From Lactiplantibacillus xiangfangensis (GTDB lineage Bacteria; Bacillota; Bacilli; Lactobacillales; Lactobacillaceae), in assembly GCF_001438845.1 (NCBI RefSeq), contig NZ_JQCL01000080.1, positions 1-64,000 on the forward strand: a DNA stretch of 64,000 nt, given 5' to 3'. How positions within the stretch are numbered: position 1 is the stretch's first letter; every line of letters starts with the position of its first letter. This document shows positions 17,605 through 26,181 of this stretch, piece by piece. The translations under genes were made by a program, and so were the position numbers. A model generated the notes under the pieces. The model worked only from the letters and a program-made list of their open reading frames with translations, did not search any database and was not told where the DNA came from.

Positions 17605-18092
17605 GTTATAAAATCCCCCGTTAATCAATAAAACTTCTCTCAAAGACTGTTATAACCTTATTAGATTAAAAAAACAACTGGTCTATCTGGAAATGAAGTC
17701 ATCATAACGGCAGCAATTCACTACTAATTAGCCGAATGTTAATCTGGTTGAATTAATAATCGAGATGATGTAAACGCTACCATGTAAATGAATGCTGATA
17801 TTGAGCCAATTAGCCACTAGTCGCAACAGCGTGTTAGTCAGGATTGAAGCTAATCCCAGAAAATATTACTAATTTTGTTAAGTGGTCTAGTAGGAAAGCA
17901 AGTGGTGGTATGACTACTCAGTATCCAGTTCAGACAAGGTGTGGTAGGGTGAAGTTATCGTTTGTGAGTGGTCTTAGTAAGCAATCTTAGCCATTTAACT
18001 TTAAAAATCGCTAAAACTCGTTGTGAACTAGTGCAAAGCAAGCAACAGTTTTGTATAATTGATAGGATTATTAATAAATGGAGGGGCGAAAG
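17605..18092. other. Intergenic region between divergent ldt and mltG genes
   Basis: About 490 AT-rich bases hold the promoters of both flanking genes. The only clear site is a TATAAT -10 at 18054-18059, about 33 bases before the mltG start. I see no structured element, repeat or convincing small gene in the rest. Confidence 0.5.
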
Positions 18093-19265
18093 TTGAATAA
18101 CGACCAAGATAACCAGGATCAACAAGATCATGGGTCGACCGAACCAAAACGGTCGGTGCAAAAACAGCGGAAATCATTTTCAAAACACGTCATTGGTGGC
18201 GTGTTCGGCATTTTACTAGTGCTATTGATTATTATTGGTGTCATGGGTTACCGTTATTTTGATAATGCAACACAGCCATACAACAGCAAGGATAATCAGG
18301 TTGTGCAAGTAGATATTCCATATGGTGCCAATAGTAAAAAGATTGCGACGATTCTGCAATCCAACAAAGTCATCAAGAGTGGCTTTGTGTTTGAGTACTG
18401 GACCAAAGCGCATAACTTGTCTAACTTCCACGCTGGCTATTACCAATTAAAGCCGTCGATGAGTTTGTCACAGATTGCAACGGCCTTGAACAAGGGTGGT
18501 TCATCCGAACCAATTCAAAGTTCTAGTGGCCGGGTGCTAGTCGTCGAAGGAAGTCAAATTACGACGATTGCTAAGACGGTTCAAAAACAGACGGACTTTA
18601 CCGCGGCTGAATTTTTAGCCCTGATGAAGGATCAGACGTTCATGAAATCCTTAGCACAGAAATACCCGCAATTATTATCGTCATCGATGGCTGCTAAACA
18701 AGTTCGTTATCACTTGGAAGGGTATCTTTTCCCAGCAACGTATGAAGTGGGCAAGAAGACAACGCTGAAACAGCTAGTCACACAAATGGTTTCGAAGACG
18801 AACGATGAGTTAAAACCATACTATGGTCAAGTTAAGAAGTCGAAGATGTCAGTTCAAGAAATCATGACCTTAGCTTCCTTAGTGGAACGCGAAGGTAGTA
18901 CTAACAAGGACCGGCGTTTAATTGCCGGGGTCTTCTTGAACCGCTTGGATGCCAAGTGGCGCTTGGATTCTGATATTTCCGTGTTCTACGCGATTAACTC
19001 GACTAAGTCAACGTTAACGGCAAAGGATCTCGCAACCGATTCACCATATAATTTACGGCGTAACTTAGGTTATGGTCCTGGTCCATTTAACAGTCCTAGC
19101 CTGACTTCCATCAAGGCGGTCTTAGATCCCGCACAACGTAGTAAGGGTTACATGTACTTCGTAGCGGATCTCAAGACTGGGAAAGTCTACTATGCAAAGG
19201 ATGCGGCTGGACACGCAGCTAACATTGAAAAGGTTTCGAAGCATAACGAAGCCGCTGAAAAATAA
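18093..19265 (+). CDS. mltG: Endolytic murein transglycosylase MltG
   Basis: 390 residues from TTG 18093, because the upstream ATG 18078 is part of the GGAGGGG site (18080-18086). A cytoplasmic Gln/Asp-rich head is followed by one membrane helix (about 30-55), a LysM-like segment and the YceG catalytic domain. That domain shows the conserved Glu in LASLVEREG and the characteristic [12 protein letters not shown] and [21 protein letters not shown]. MltG cleaves nascent glycan strands at the membrane and sets their length. It lies 19 bases before udk; the mltG-udk-greA order is common in lactobacilli. Confidence 0.93.
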   Translation: MNNDQDNQDQQDHGSTEPKRSVQKQRKSFSKHVIGGVFGILLVLLIIIGVMGYRYFDNATQPYNSKDNQVVQVDIPYGANSKKIATILQSNKVIKSGFVFEYWTKAHNLSNFHAGYYQLKPSMSLSQIATALNKGGSSEPIQSSSGRVLVVEGSQITTIAKTVQKQTDFTAAEFLALMKDQTFMKSLAQKYPQLLSSSMAAKQVRYHLEGYLFPATYEVGKKTTLKQLVTQMVSKTNDELKPYYGQVKKSKMSVQEIMTLASLVEREGSTNKDRRLIAGVFLNRLDAKWRLDSDISVFYAINSTKSTLTAKDLATDSPYNLRRNLGYGPGPFNSPSLTSIKAVLDPAQRSKGYMYFVADLKTGKVYYAKDAAGHAANIEKVSKHNEAAEK

Positions 19266-19284
19266 GAACGGGGCTAACTTTAAA

Positions 19285-19917
19285 ATGAGCGAAAATAAAC
19301 ATCACCAACGACCAGTCGTTATCGGTGTGACCGGTGGTTCTGGTAGTGGTAAAACGACCGTCAGTAAGGCGATTTACAATCAATTGTCTGGCCAATCATT
19401 ACTGATTTTACAACAAGATTCATACTACAATGATCAAAGTGATATGACGATGGCTCAGCGCCACGCCGTGAACTACGATCACCCGTTGGCTTTTGATACC
19501 GACCTGATGATCAAACAAATCCAGCAGTTACTGGCGTACGAACCGATTGAAAAACCAGTCTATGATTACGAACAGTACACCCGGAGCAGTGAGACCATTC
19601 ATCAAGAACCCCGTGACGTGATTATCGTCGAAGGTGTTTTGATTTTGGATGATCAGCGGTTGCGTGACTTGATGGATATCAAAGTCTTTGTCGATACGGA
19701 TGATGACATTCGAATCATCCGCCGCATTCAACGGGATATCAAGGAACGTGGGCGGACGTTAGACTCCGTGATCAGCCAATACTTGGCGACCGTTAAGCCG
19801 ATGTATCACCAATTTGTGGAACCAACCAAGCGTTACGCGGACATCATTGTGCCCGAGGGTGGGGAAAACGAAGTGGCCATTGATTTACTGACAACTAAGG
19901 TTCGCTCGATTTTATAA
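19285..19917 (+). CDS. udk: Uridine kinase
   Basis: 210 residues from ATG 19285 ([10 protein letters not shown]); the frame is open upstream inside mltG, but family length and alignment start here. P-loop [14 protein letters not shown], substrate-binding [19 protein letters not shown] and the lid [14 protein letters not shown] are all present. It phosphorylates uridine and cytidine to the monophosphates in pyrimidine salvage. Probably co-transcribed with mltG; a terminator follows at 19926. Confidence 0.95.
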   Translation: MSENKHHQRPVVIGVTGGSGSGKTTVSKAIYNQLSGQSLLILQQDSYYNDQSDMTMAQRHAVNYDHPLAFDTDLMIKQIQQLLAYEPIEKPVYDYEQYTRSSETIHQEPRDVIIVEGVLILDDQRLRDLMDIKVFVDTDDDIRIIRRIQRDIKERGRTLDSVISQYLATVKPMYHQFVEPTKRYADIIVPEGGENEVAIDLLTTKVRSIL

Positions 19918-19925
19918 ACAGAATT

Positions 19926-19992
19926 AAAAGACCAGCGCTATTTTGGATTTGAGAGTTTACATTTAAAATTCAGAATGGTAGGCTGGTCTTTG
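19926..19992 (+). terminator. Terminator after udk
   Basis: AAAGACCAGC and GCTGGTCTTT close a large loop of about 45 bases with weak internal pairing; the T run is short (CTTTGATAT). Confidence 0.55.
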
Positions 19993-20027
19993 ATATAACT
20001 ATTACAGGAATTAGAGGAGTGGAAACA

Positions 20028-20510
20028 TTGGCCGAAGATAAAACATATCCAATGACAGAAGAGGGAAAGGTCAAGCTCGAAAAAGAACTTGAAGATCTTA
20101 AAATCAACCAACGCCCTGAAATTATTAACCGAATTAAAATTGCCCGGAGCTACGGTGACTTATCCGAAAACTCTGAATACGAATCAGCAAAAAATGAACA
20201 AAGTTTGCTTGAAAACCGGATTAAGACGGTTGAACACATGCTTCAATACGCCGAAATCATCGATAGTGAACAAATTGATGAAAATGAAGTTTCCGTTGGT
20301 AAATCCGTGACGTTTAAGGAATTACCTGACGAAGAACCAGAAAGCTATATCATTGTTGGGGCCGCTGAAGCCGATCCAATGGAAGGCAAAATTTCCAACG
20401 ATTCACCAATTGCCAAGGGCTTAATTGGCCACCGGGTTGGTGAAGAAGTCACAATCAACATTCCAGCCGGTTCAATGAAAGTTAAAATCTTAAAGGTTGA
20501 AAACGCCTAA
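20028..20510 (+). CDS. greA: Transcription elongation factor GreA
   Basis: 160 residues. TTG 20028 ([13 protein letters not shown]) is placed 8 bases after GAGGAG (20014-20019); the GTG at 20019 overlaps the site. The N-terminal antiparallel coiled coil carries the acidic tip [17 protein letters not shown], which reaches into the RNA polymerase secondary channel to trigger transcript cleavage. The C-terminal FKBP-like domain (about 80-158) ends [11 protein letters not shown]. It acts in rescue of backtracked polymerase. A strong terminator follows. Confidence 0.95.
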   Translation: MAEDKTYPMTEEGKVKLEKELEDLKINQRPEIINRIKIARSYGDLSENSEYESAKNEQSLLENRIKTVEHMLQYAEIIDSEQIDENEVSVGKSVTFKELPDEEPESYIIVGAAEADPMEGKISNDSPIAKGLIGHRVGEEVTINIPAGSMKVKILKVENA

Positions 20511-20523
20511 AGCTATTAACGTC

Positions 20524-20566
20524 AAAAACGCATTCACAACGAATCAGCTGTGAATGCGTTTTTTTA
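20524..20566 (+). terminator. Terminator of greA
   Basis: AACGCATTCACA and TGTGAATGCGTT form a perfect 12-bp stem followed by TTTTT. Confidence 0.9.
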
Positions 20567-20607
20567 GGCTTTTAAAATTAAATATCTAGTTTGGTAAACT
20601 TGTCGCT

Positions 20608-20776
20608 TCCGGCCGACCATGATTTCACCTGCCGTGGCGACCGGACTAAGCCTGGAAAACGGTCTTAGTCCTCGCTTGCAAGCCGAAACCCCACGTCTCG
20701 CAAGACGTCGGTGGCGTAAACCGGAAGTACACCGGTCAACGCCACTTTCACGGCAGATTTATCATGGTCGACCTCC
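20608..20776. repeat. Structured intergenic element A, copy 5 (diverged variant)
   Basis: About 166 bp inserted between CTTCC and AGCT. The terminal arms are GGCCGACCATGAT and ATCATGGTCGACC, with TGCCGTG/CACGGCA inside. The hairpin GGACTAAG/CTTAGTCC keeps the conserved loop CCTGGAAAACGGT, and the 3' hairpin GGCGT (20713-20717)/ACGCC (20739-20743) has ACCGG/CCGGT. The primary sequence of the outer arms differs from copies 1-4, but the fold and TCCGG...CCTCC ends are kept. It is followed by element B copy 2. Confidence 0.85.
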
Positions 20777-20824
20777 AGCTAAGGTGTTTTTTTTGTCAAA
20801 ATTGATTTAGATTATTTTTAGCTA

Positions 20825-20990
20825 ATCCTAGCGCAGCCGGCAGAACCAGTGGGCAGTGTCGGCCATGTTGCCTGGCGGGACGTCTTGGAAGACTTGGGCT
20901 TTAGGCTTACAAGCGAGGCGAAGCCCGTACTCTGGCTGTAGCCGACCCCACAGCCCACTGATTCTGTCCGGCGGAGCGATGAAGAATCTT
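20825..20990. repeat. Structured intergenic element B, copy 2
   Basis: It begins AATCCTAGCGCAGCC. GCCGGCAGAACCAGTGGGC (20836-20854) pairs with GCCCACTGATTCTGTCCGGC (20953-20972), and inner hairpins GTCTT/AAGAC and GGGCTT/AAGCCC are present. It matches copy 1 along its length apart from a deletion near 20872 and a few substitutions. Confidence 0.85.
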
Positions 20991-21013
20991 ATTTTAATGC
21001 TTTCAAGCTTTAG

Positions 21014-21721
21014 TTAAATATAAATGACCTTAAGTTCCCCGAGTGAGAGGTTACCGTCCACGTATACGACGGGACCGACATTAGTTGGCTGACCGACCGT
21101 GTCAATGTGGCCCATACTGTTGGTCACGTTCATTTGTAACTGCCAAGTACTTGGCACGAAGAGCTCGATACTACCAAGTGAGAGGTCGAGATTGATCACG
21201 GCGGTTGGACCGGCGAGTTCGACATCGTCAAAGTAAATCTTGGCACCAGCCATGGAAACGTTGATGGCTGCCGTCTTAAACTGGTCGGTATGGACGTAAC
21301 GAATGCTATTACCAAATGATAAGTCGAGCTTAACGTTGGCGTTGCTGATAGTGCCGCGGGAGTCGCGGTGGTGATGCTTCTTCCAATCCATCGAGTACTC
21401 CCAGTTCTTGGGCTTAAAGTAGCGCGGACGAATGATCAAGCTCAGTCCGATGCTGAGAAGCAGCGCAGCGCCCAGAATCGTCCACGGGACCAGCTGAGTG
21501 ATTCCTAGTGGGCGGGCATAGAGAATGGCTAGGAAGGCCAGGGCAAACACCGCACCGGCCATGTTTAAGTAACGTAAGCTACTAATGAGTGCGGCGACTA
21601 GTACGATGGTGAAGAGAATACCCCAAAAGCCGATGTGGACGGTGAGCAAGCCGAGTTGGCTCGTCACGAGTACGACGGCACTGACGATTAAGAAAGTGGC
21701 CCAAAACCAATTTCGTTTCAT
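21014..21721 (-). CDS. LiaF-like cell-envelope stress protein
   Basis: 235 residues. Four closely spaced membrane helices occupy residues 5-95. A cytoplasmic or surface C-terminal beta-rich domain follows (about 125-235: LDLSFGNSIRYVH, VSMAGAKIYFDDV, LDLSLGSIELFVPSTW), of the LiaF/VraT C-terminal type found in envelope-stress modules. Its start codon overlaps the stop of the LytTR gene (ATGA), so the two are translated together. The pair is reminiscent of LytTR-plus-membrane-partner modules in which the membrane protein restrains the regulator (inference). Confidence 0.75.
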   Translation of the reverse strand: MKRNWFWATFLIVSAVVLVTSQLGLLTVHIGFWGILFTIVLVAALISSLRYLNMAGAVFALAFLAILYARPLGITQLVPWTILGAALLLSIGLSLIIRPRYFKPKNWEYSMDWKKHHHRDSRGTISNANVKLDLSFGNSIRYVHTDQFKTAAINVSMAGAKIYFDDVELAGPTAVINLDLSLGSIELFVPSTWQLQMNVTNSMGHIDTVGQPTNVGPVVYVDGNLSLGELKVIYI

Positions 21722-22176
21722 AGTGAAGACTCCTTTTGTTCTAAGATGAGTTTTAGTGGTCGGTAGTAGCGCCGCGAGACGTATAACTGCTTCGGCGATT
21801 GTTGAAACGCTAGCAAGTTACCAGTGAGGGTCTTAGTGAGCGAGTAGACGCGCTGCACGTTCACGACCGCAGACTTTGAGACCCGTTGAAAGTTAGTTGG
21901 TAGGGTCGTGGCAATTGCCGTTAAGGAGTCACTAGCCCGGTAAACGGCATCGGGTGTGTGGACCGCAACGTTGTGACCGGTCGCTTCGATGAACATAATG
22001 GCGGTTAATGGTAATGCGACGGCCTGTCCGTGTTGTGAAACCGGTAACGTAGCCGGCGTCAGCGAAATTTTTGCCAACGCGGCAACCAGTTGCTCCCGTT
22101 GGGGAAAGTCTTCCGGAATCGTTAAGGTCAGGCGGGGTTCAGTTGAATTTTTGTCAGTTACGACCCGGACTTTCAC
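21718..22176 (-). CDS. LytTR-family DNA-binding regulator
   Basis: 152 residues from GTG 22176 (MKVRVVTDK), chosen because AGGAGG (22184-22189) is 7 bases upstream. There is no receiver domain. A short N-terminal region of about 50 residues is followed by the LytTR domain: FIEATGHNVAVHT, NFQRVSKSAVVNVQRVYSL and the terminal LYVSRRYYRPLKLIL. LytTR proteins of this short type typically regulate their own operon and bind paired imperfect repeats. It overlaps the LiaF-like gene by four bases. Confidence 0.85.
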   Translation of the reverse strand: MKVRVVTDKNSTEPRLTLTIPEDFPQREQLVAALAKISLTPATLPVSQHGQAVALPLTAIMFIEATGHNVAVHTPDAVYRASDSLTAIATTLPTNFQRVSKSAVVNVQRVYSLTKTLTGNLLAFQQSPKQLYVSRRYYRPLKLILEQKESSL

Positions 22177-22360
22177 GGGACCACCTCCTAAGATGTTATC
22201 AGTACACCATATTTTTAAAAGGTTGTAAATCAACATTGCCTAACTGGTTTATTTTACGTCCTAAGTGGTCAGAACTGATTTGCTCAATGAGTTGCAATGT
22301 TGCGTTCTGGGGATAAAACGGGCACAATGATTGTAAACGATTACAGAGTGAGGTGGCAAC

Positions 22361-22663
22361 ATGAAAATTACGATTACGGATGCGGCCAGTAAATGGTTTC
22401 ATGATGATATGGGTGTAACGACCGGTAATGGGGTGCGCTTTTTTGGTAAGACTTACGGTAAGACCGCCGTTCACAGTGGTTTTTCAATCGGTTTAATGCG
22501 CGATGATCAGCCACATAACCCCATCGGCGAAGCCCAAAAAGATGGCGTCAATTATTACGTCAATGACCGGGATGAATGGTTCTTTAAGGGTTATGACTTA
22601 AACGTCGATTTTGATCCCGATAACGACGGGCCTAAGTATGATTACATTCCAAACGCGGAATAG
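22361..22663 (+). CDS. HesB/IscA-like (YneR-type) protein
   Basis: 100 residues from ATG 22361 with GAGGTGG upstream. The fold pattern matches the short HesB-like family of Firmicutes: MKITITDAASKWFHDDMG, VRFFGKTYG, SGFSIGL and DEWFFKGYDLNVDFD. It lacks the three Cys of true A-type iron-sulfur carriers, so an iron-sulfur role should not be assumed. Single gene, divergent from the LytTR operon, ended by a very long hairpin at 22691. Confidence 0.75.
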   Translation: MKITITDAASKWFHDDMGVTTGNGVRFFGKTYGKTAVHSGFSIGLMRDDQPHNPIGEAQKDGVNYYVNDRDEWFFKGYDLNVDFDPDNDGPKYDYIPNAE

Positions 22664-22690
22664 GCTTAATCGGTTAAAGCAGCAATTAAA

Positions 22691-22743
22691 CACTAAAGGC
22701 GTCTCCCAGATGAAATTCATTTGGGAGACGCCTTTAGTGTTTT
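22691..22743. terminator. Long bidirectional terminator
   Basis: CACTAAAGGCGTCTCCCA and TGGGAGACGCCTTTAGTG form a perfect 18-bp stem with a 13-base loop and a TTTTG tail. It serves convergent genes at 22361 (+) and 22759 (-). Confidence 0.85.
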
Positions 22744-22758
22744 GCTTATAAGCCTTAA

Positions 22759-25398
22759 TTAGTCTCGACGTCGTTTCAGTGTGAACCACGCGACGGTTCC
22801 AATGGCAGCGACTCCGGAAATGAGACTACCAGTGAGAAGCATTGGTGGCCGGTAAGTCAACGTTACAGTATGTTTACCCTGACTTAGCGGTACCGCAACG
22901 AAGGTATTGATGACTTTGTTAGTCGTCACGGCCTTACCATCAACCGTTGCGTGCCAGCCTCTAGAGTAAGGAATGGTCGTCATAAGGACTTGGTGCGCCT
23001 TCTTAATATTGATCGTTCCGCGTAACTGCCGACTCGAATGGTGCGTCAGGTGCCAAGGTTCTTGTTGTAAGACTTTGGCGGACTGTTTAAATTGCGCGTT
23101 ATTTAGCTTGTAGAGTGTGAAGTTCTGCAACCACAACGACGTTTTCTTCATTTGAATCCCAAACGTCACCGTCTTGCCCTTGCTATTAGTTGCCACATTG
23201 ACCGCAATGGTATGCCGGTAAGTCGGGTACTGCTTGAGTTCTTTACCATTAATATAGTAACTGGCGTTAGACGTTGTTAAGTTGGAACCAAGTGTAATGT
23301 AATAAGAATCATTCGTTGGTGGGGTGAACTTGAAGTAAATTGACCCAGTTTTCGCTAGATTTTGCTTATTCACGACCGAACCGGTTAAGGTAGTGACCCG
23401 TTTGACGTTTTGGAAAATAACCTGATCGAAGTTTTCAGCGGTAATTAAGCCACTCGTTGAGCGGTTAGCTAGCGTCTGATAAATTAATTCTTGACGGGCA
23501 ATCGGGTCACCAGTCGTTTTAGAAACTTTCAGCTTAGTAATGTTATCAGAAGCACCGAATCCTAACCCGAGGGCGTAGGGGTTCTTGTACGTGCTGATTT
23601 TTGTATTGCTCAAAGTTGATGATTTCTGATAGTTTTGTAAGTCTGGTTTCGTACTAGTGACCGGAATGTAGCTCCGGTAATCCGCATTACTCTTTTGTGA
23701 AGTTGGGACGTTTTTGTCCATAAAGTATTGCATGTCTAGTAGCGAATCACTGATCAAAGTCCCGTTGGTGTAAGCGACGACCCCGTCGCCGTCCGGTTGA
23801 CCAATCGAGCCAAAGAAGTTTGGAATAATGCTTTCAAAGGTCGAACTAAAGTGGTCGGCCCCGTTATACGCAGCCTGCATAGGGTCATCCTTGGTTCGGG
23901 TGAACGTCTTACCGATTCGGTAAAAACCAGAATTGCTAGCTTTTATTTGATTGACCGTTTGATCCAGGACCTTGGTGTAGTTTCCAAATTCGTCTTGAGA
24001 AACGTAGGACAAATTATTTAAGGAAGCGACGGCGTTAATCGACATATCGACCGCAACAATTAGTAACGCAATGATCTGATAAAGTTGAATCCGTGGTTTT
24101 GGCACCAGTAAAAAGATCAAAGTGACCGCGGCCAGGGCAATCGTTATGAGCAAGTTCGCTTGGGTTACGTAAGTCACGTGTTTAATGTTCAGGTAAACCG
24201 TGCCGAATATGCCGGCCGTCAAGAGCAGCATAATGGTCCCTTGCCACCATTTAACAGTCAGACGATCCGTTAGCGCCTGAGCGCCAATCCAAACGATCCA
24301 GAAACAGAAGACAAAGGAGAATCGGTAGGGGTACCAGACAGGAAATTGGTCGGCGTGCCAGAGTAAGTCCAGTGGTTCGTAACAGAAGGACAGGATTAGC
24401 ACGGCGGTAACTAGCAAGGTGCTAACTTTGACTGTCCAGTGGAATTTACGGCGGCAGAAGAACAGGATGAACGCAAAAATTGCGAGCCAAGCGACGTAGA
24501 AGTTCGGTTGGCCGGATGGCATCTGGTCAAAGTTAAACGTTCCGGTGACAAATTTAGCTAACATTTTCCACGGGGCGTACTCGAATTTCCAGTGAACCTT
24601 CGTGACGTTATACTTAGCTTTACTCTGCATCAGGGCCCAGAGCGTCGGCAGTAAGATCCAAGCGGAGAGTGCGACCGCTAGTAGGCCACCCCAAGCGAAT
24701 TTTAAGACGTGAACACAGAACGTCTTGAAATTTTGCCAATACTTAGTTGCACCGTATAGCCAGTAGAGGCAACTAAATAAAATAACCATGTAGCCCATAT
24801 AGTAGTTGTCAATCAGCATGACGGCCAACCAACCGGCAAAGTAACGGACCTTTCCGGTTTTGAAGAGCCGTTCGAGACCTAAAATCACGAGGGGCAGGAT
24901 GGCCGTGGTATCTAACCAGATCATGTTTAACTGGTTGGCAATCATCCAGCCCATCATGGCGTAAGCCGTACTGAAGGTTGGCACGAGCCAGCCCTTTTGC
25001 GTGTGTGTCTTGGTTAGCAACCAAGCAAAGGATAGGCCGGCACAACCGTACTTTAAGACCGTGACGAGGAAAATCCCGGTGGTGATAGATTGGCCTGGGA
25101 AAAATAGATAAATTAAGTTGAATGGACTCATTAAGTAATAAGCCCAGACCCCGACCATTTCACCCCCAATGGTTTTGGAGAAGGAATAGAAAAACGCACT
25201 GGGGTCGTGTAACAGGGTGTGCCGGAAATAGGCAAACAAATCAACGTATTGTTGACCTAAGTCGACCGTCAACAGACTGCTGGAACCAAAGGGCGCCATG
25301 TGCCGGTAGATGAAATAGCCGGTCATGATAAGCAGTGGAAGCCAAAAACTGACCCACAGTGGCCAGGTTCGTTTGTCGAAAAAACGACGGATTTTCAA
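22759..25398 (-). CDS. YfhO-family multi-pass membrane protein
   Basis: 879 residues from TTG 25398 (MKIRRFFDKRTWPLW), which has GAGGTGG 6 bases upstream. About 12-13 membrane helices fill residues 15-450, with the loop SLLTVDLGQQYVDLFAYFRHTLL after helix 1. A large extracytoplasmic beta-rich domain (about 460-850) is followed by a final helix. YfhO proteins are predicted GT-C-fold enzymes; in lactobacilli and Bacillus homologs have been linked to adding sugars to lipoteichoic acid. That role is from family knowledge. Monocistronic, with a structured minus-strand leader at about 25650-25770. Confidence 0.88.
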   Translation of the reverse strand: MKIRRFFDKRTWPLWVSFWLPLLIMTGYFIYRHMAPFGSSSLLTVDLGQQYVDLFAYFRHTLLHDPSAFFYSFSKTIGGEMVGVWAYYLMSPFNLIYLFFPGQSITTGIFLVTVLKYGCAGLSFAWLLTKTHTQKGWLVPTFSTAYAMMGWMIANQLNMIWLDTTAILPLVILGLERLFKTGKVRYFAGWLAVMLIDNYYMGYMVILFSCLYWLYGATKYWQNFKTFCVHVLKFAWGGLLAVALSAWILLPTLWALMQSKAKYNVTKVHWKFEYAPWKMLAKFVTGTFNFDQMPSGQPNFYVAWLAIFAFILFFCRRKFHWTVKVSTLLVTAVLILSFCYEPLDLLWHADQFPVWYPYRFSFVFCFWIVWIGAQALTDRLTVKWWQGTIMLLLTAGIFGTVYLNIKHVTYVTQANLLITIALAAVTLIFLLVPKPRIQLYQIIALLIVAVDMSINAVASLNNLSYVSQDEFGNYTKVLDQTVNQIKASNSGFYRIGKTFTRTKDDPMQAAYNGADHFSSTFESIIPNFFGSIGQPDGDGVVAYTNGTLISDSLLDMQYFMDKNVPTSQKSNADYRSYIPVTSTKPDLQNYQKSSTLSNTKISTYKNPYALGLGFGASDNITKLKVSKTTGDPIARQELIYQTLANRSTSGLITAENFDQVIFQNVKRVTTLTGSVVNKQNLAKTGSIYFKFTPPTNDSYYITLGSNLTTSNASYYINGKELKQYPTYRHTIAVNVATNSKGKTVTFGIQMKKTSLWLQNFTLYKLNNAQFKQSAKVLQQEPWHLTHHSSRQLRGTINIKKAHQVLMTTIPYSRGWHATVDGKAVTTNKVINTFVAVPLSQGKHTVTLTYRPPMLLTGSLISGVAAIGTVAWFTLKRRRD

Positions 25399-25649
25399 AA
25401 ATGCCACCTCAATCTCTTTAGAAATTCGCAACTGAAGGTGAAACTTGCAGCTACTATTTTATGTCTACCGTATAGGATAGCATAAGAAACGTCCTACTGG
25501 TATTAAGCCTTTATTATGAAAGGTTTAATCCTAAAGAGAATCAGTTTTAAAAGCATGATATCGATTCGTGGTGTCAAAAAGGCTCAGGTAGGGTTGATCC
25601 TGTGTTATGGTTATAGACATATAATGAAATTAATTTTACGTACAATAAA

Positions 25650-25772
25650 AAAGTCCCTCGTCAGCAAAAGTGACGGGGACCGCTTGGCAAACGGACAATG
25701 TGCACTCAATCCGGAGTGACATGATCCGTGCTAACAATGGGTTAGGGTGCGAGATACCCTAACATCTTATAT
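25650..25772 (-). promoter_or_regulatory. Candidate structured leader with terminator upstream of yfhO
   Basis: Read on the minus strand, a perfect hairpin GTTAGGGT/ACCCTAAC (25741-25763) is followed by an imperfect hairpin GGA...CACTC/GAGTG...TCC. Then comes a terminator GTCCC(C)GTCA/TGACGAGGGAC (25653-25680) ending in TTTTTT. It lies about 250 bases before the yfhO start on that strand. The layout suggests transcription attenuation, but no standard riboswitch or T-box core (no TGGN box) is recognisable. Confidence 0.4.
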
Positions 25773-25846
25773 ATTCGCAAATTTAACGATAGTCATTTTT
25801 TTCGTGGAAAAATTTAAAATTCAGTTTTTATACAGGTTTTAGCGAA

Positions 25847-25948
25847 GGCGTGCAGGATTAGTGTGTTGTGAAGGCAATATCAGACGGTGGTCCTCAGCCG
25901 ACTGATATTGCGGGGGCCGTCCCCCATAGCACACTAGTCCTGCACGCC
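25847..25948. repeat. Structured intergenic element C (long nested hairpin)
   Basis: A 19-base arm GGCGTGCAGGATTAGTGTG (25847-25865) pairs with CACACTAGTCCTGCACGCC (25930-25948) with one mismatch. Inside are CAATATCAG/CTGATATTG (25875-25883/25902-25910) and GGGGG-CCGT-CCCCC (25912-25925). It resembles elements A and B in design but not in sequence. Only one copy is present here. It lies in the long intergenic region before the PBP2B gene and has no T run. Confidence 0.75.
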
Positions 25949-26181
25949 AAGCGGCTAATGGTCCTAGCGATTCGTTAATTAGACGTTGAGATAAGTATTT
26001 TTAAAGATGCTTATAAATTTGTTTCACCAGGAATGCGAAAGAATAGGATTTATAGTAAACTATTGATTGGTAAAAGCGCGTAGGCTAAAATAGCATAGGT
26101 AGCGCAATTGTTTAGGATTATTTAGTAACATCTGGCGGATTTTAGGAAAAGTTCACCAAATTAAGAACGGGAGCCTGAGAA

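Noticed and set aside
25516-25719. Plus-strand 67-codon frame
   Set aside because: It overlaps the structured leader and terminator on the other strand and has no convincing start.
25650-25772. T-box riboswitch for yfhO
   Set aside because: A terminator and some T-box-like bases are present, but the diagnostic TGGN/ACCGCG antiterminator core is missing, so I kept it only as an unclassified leader.
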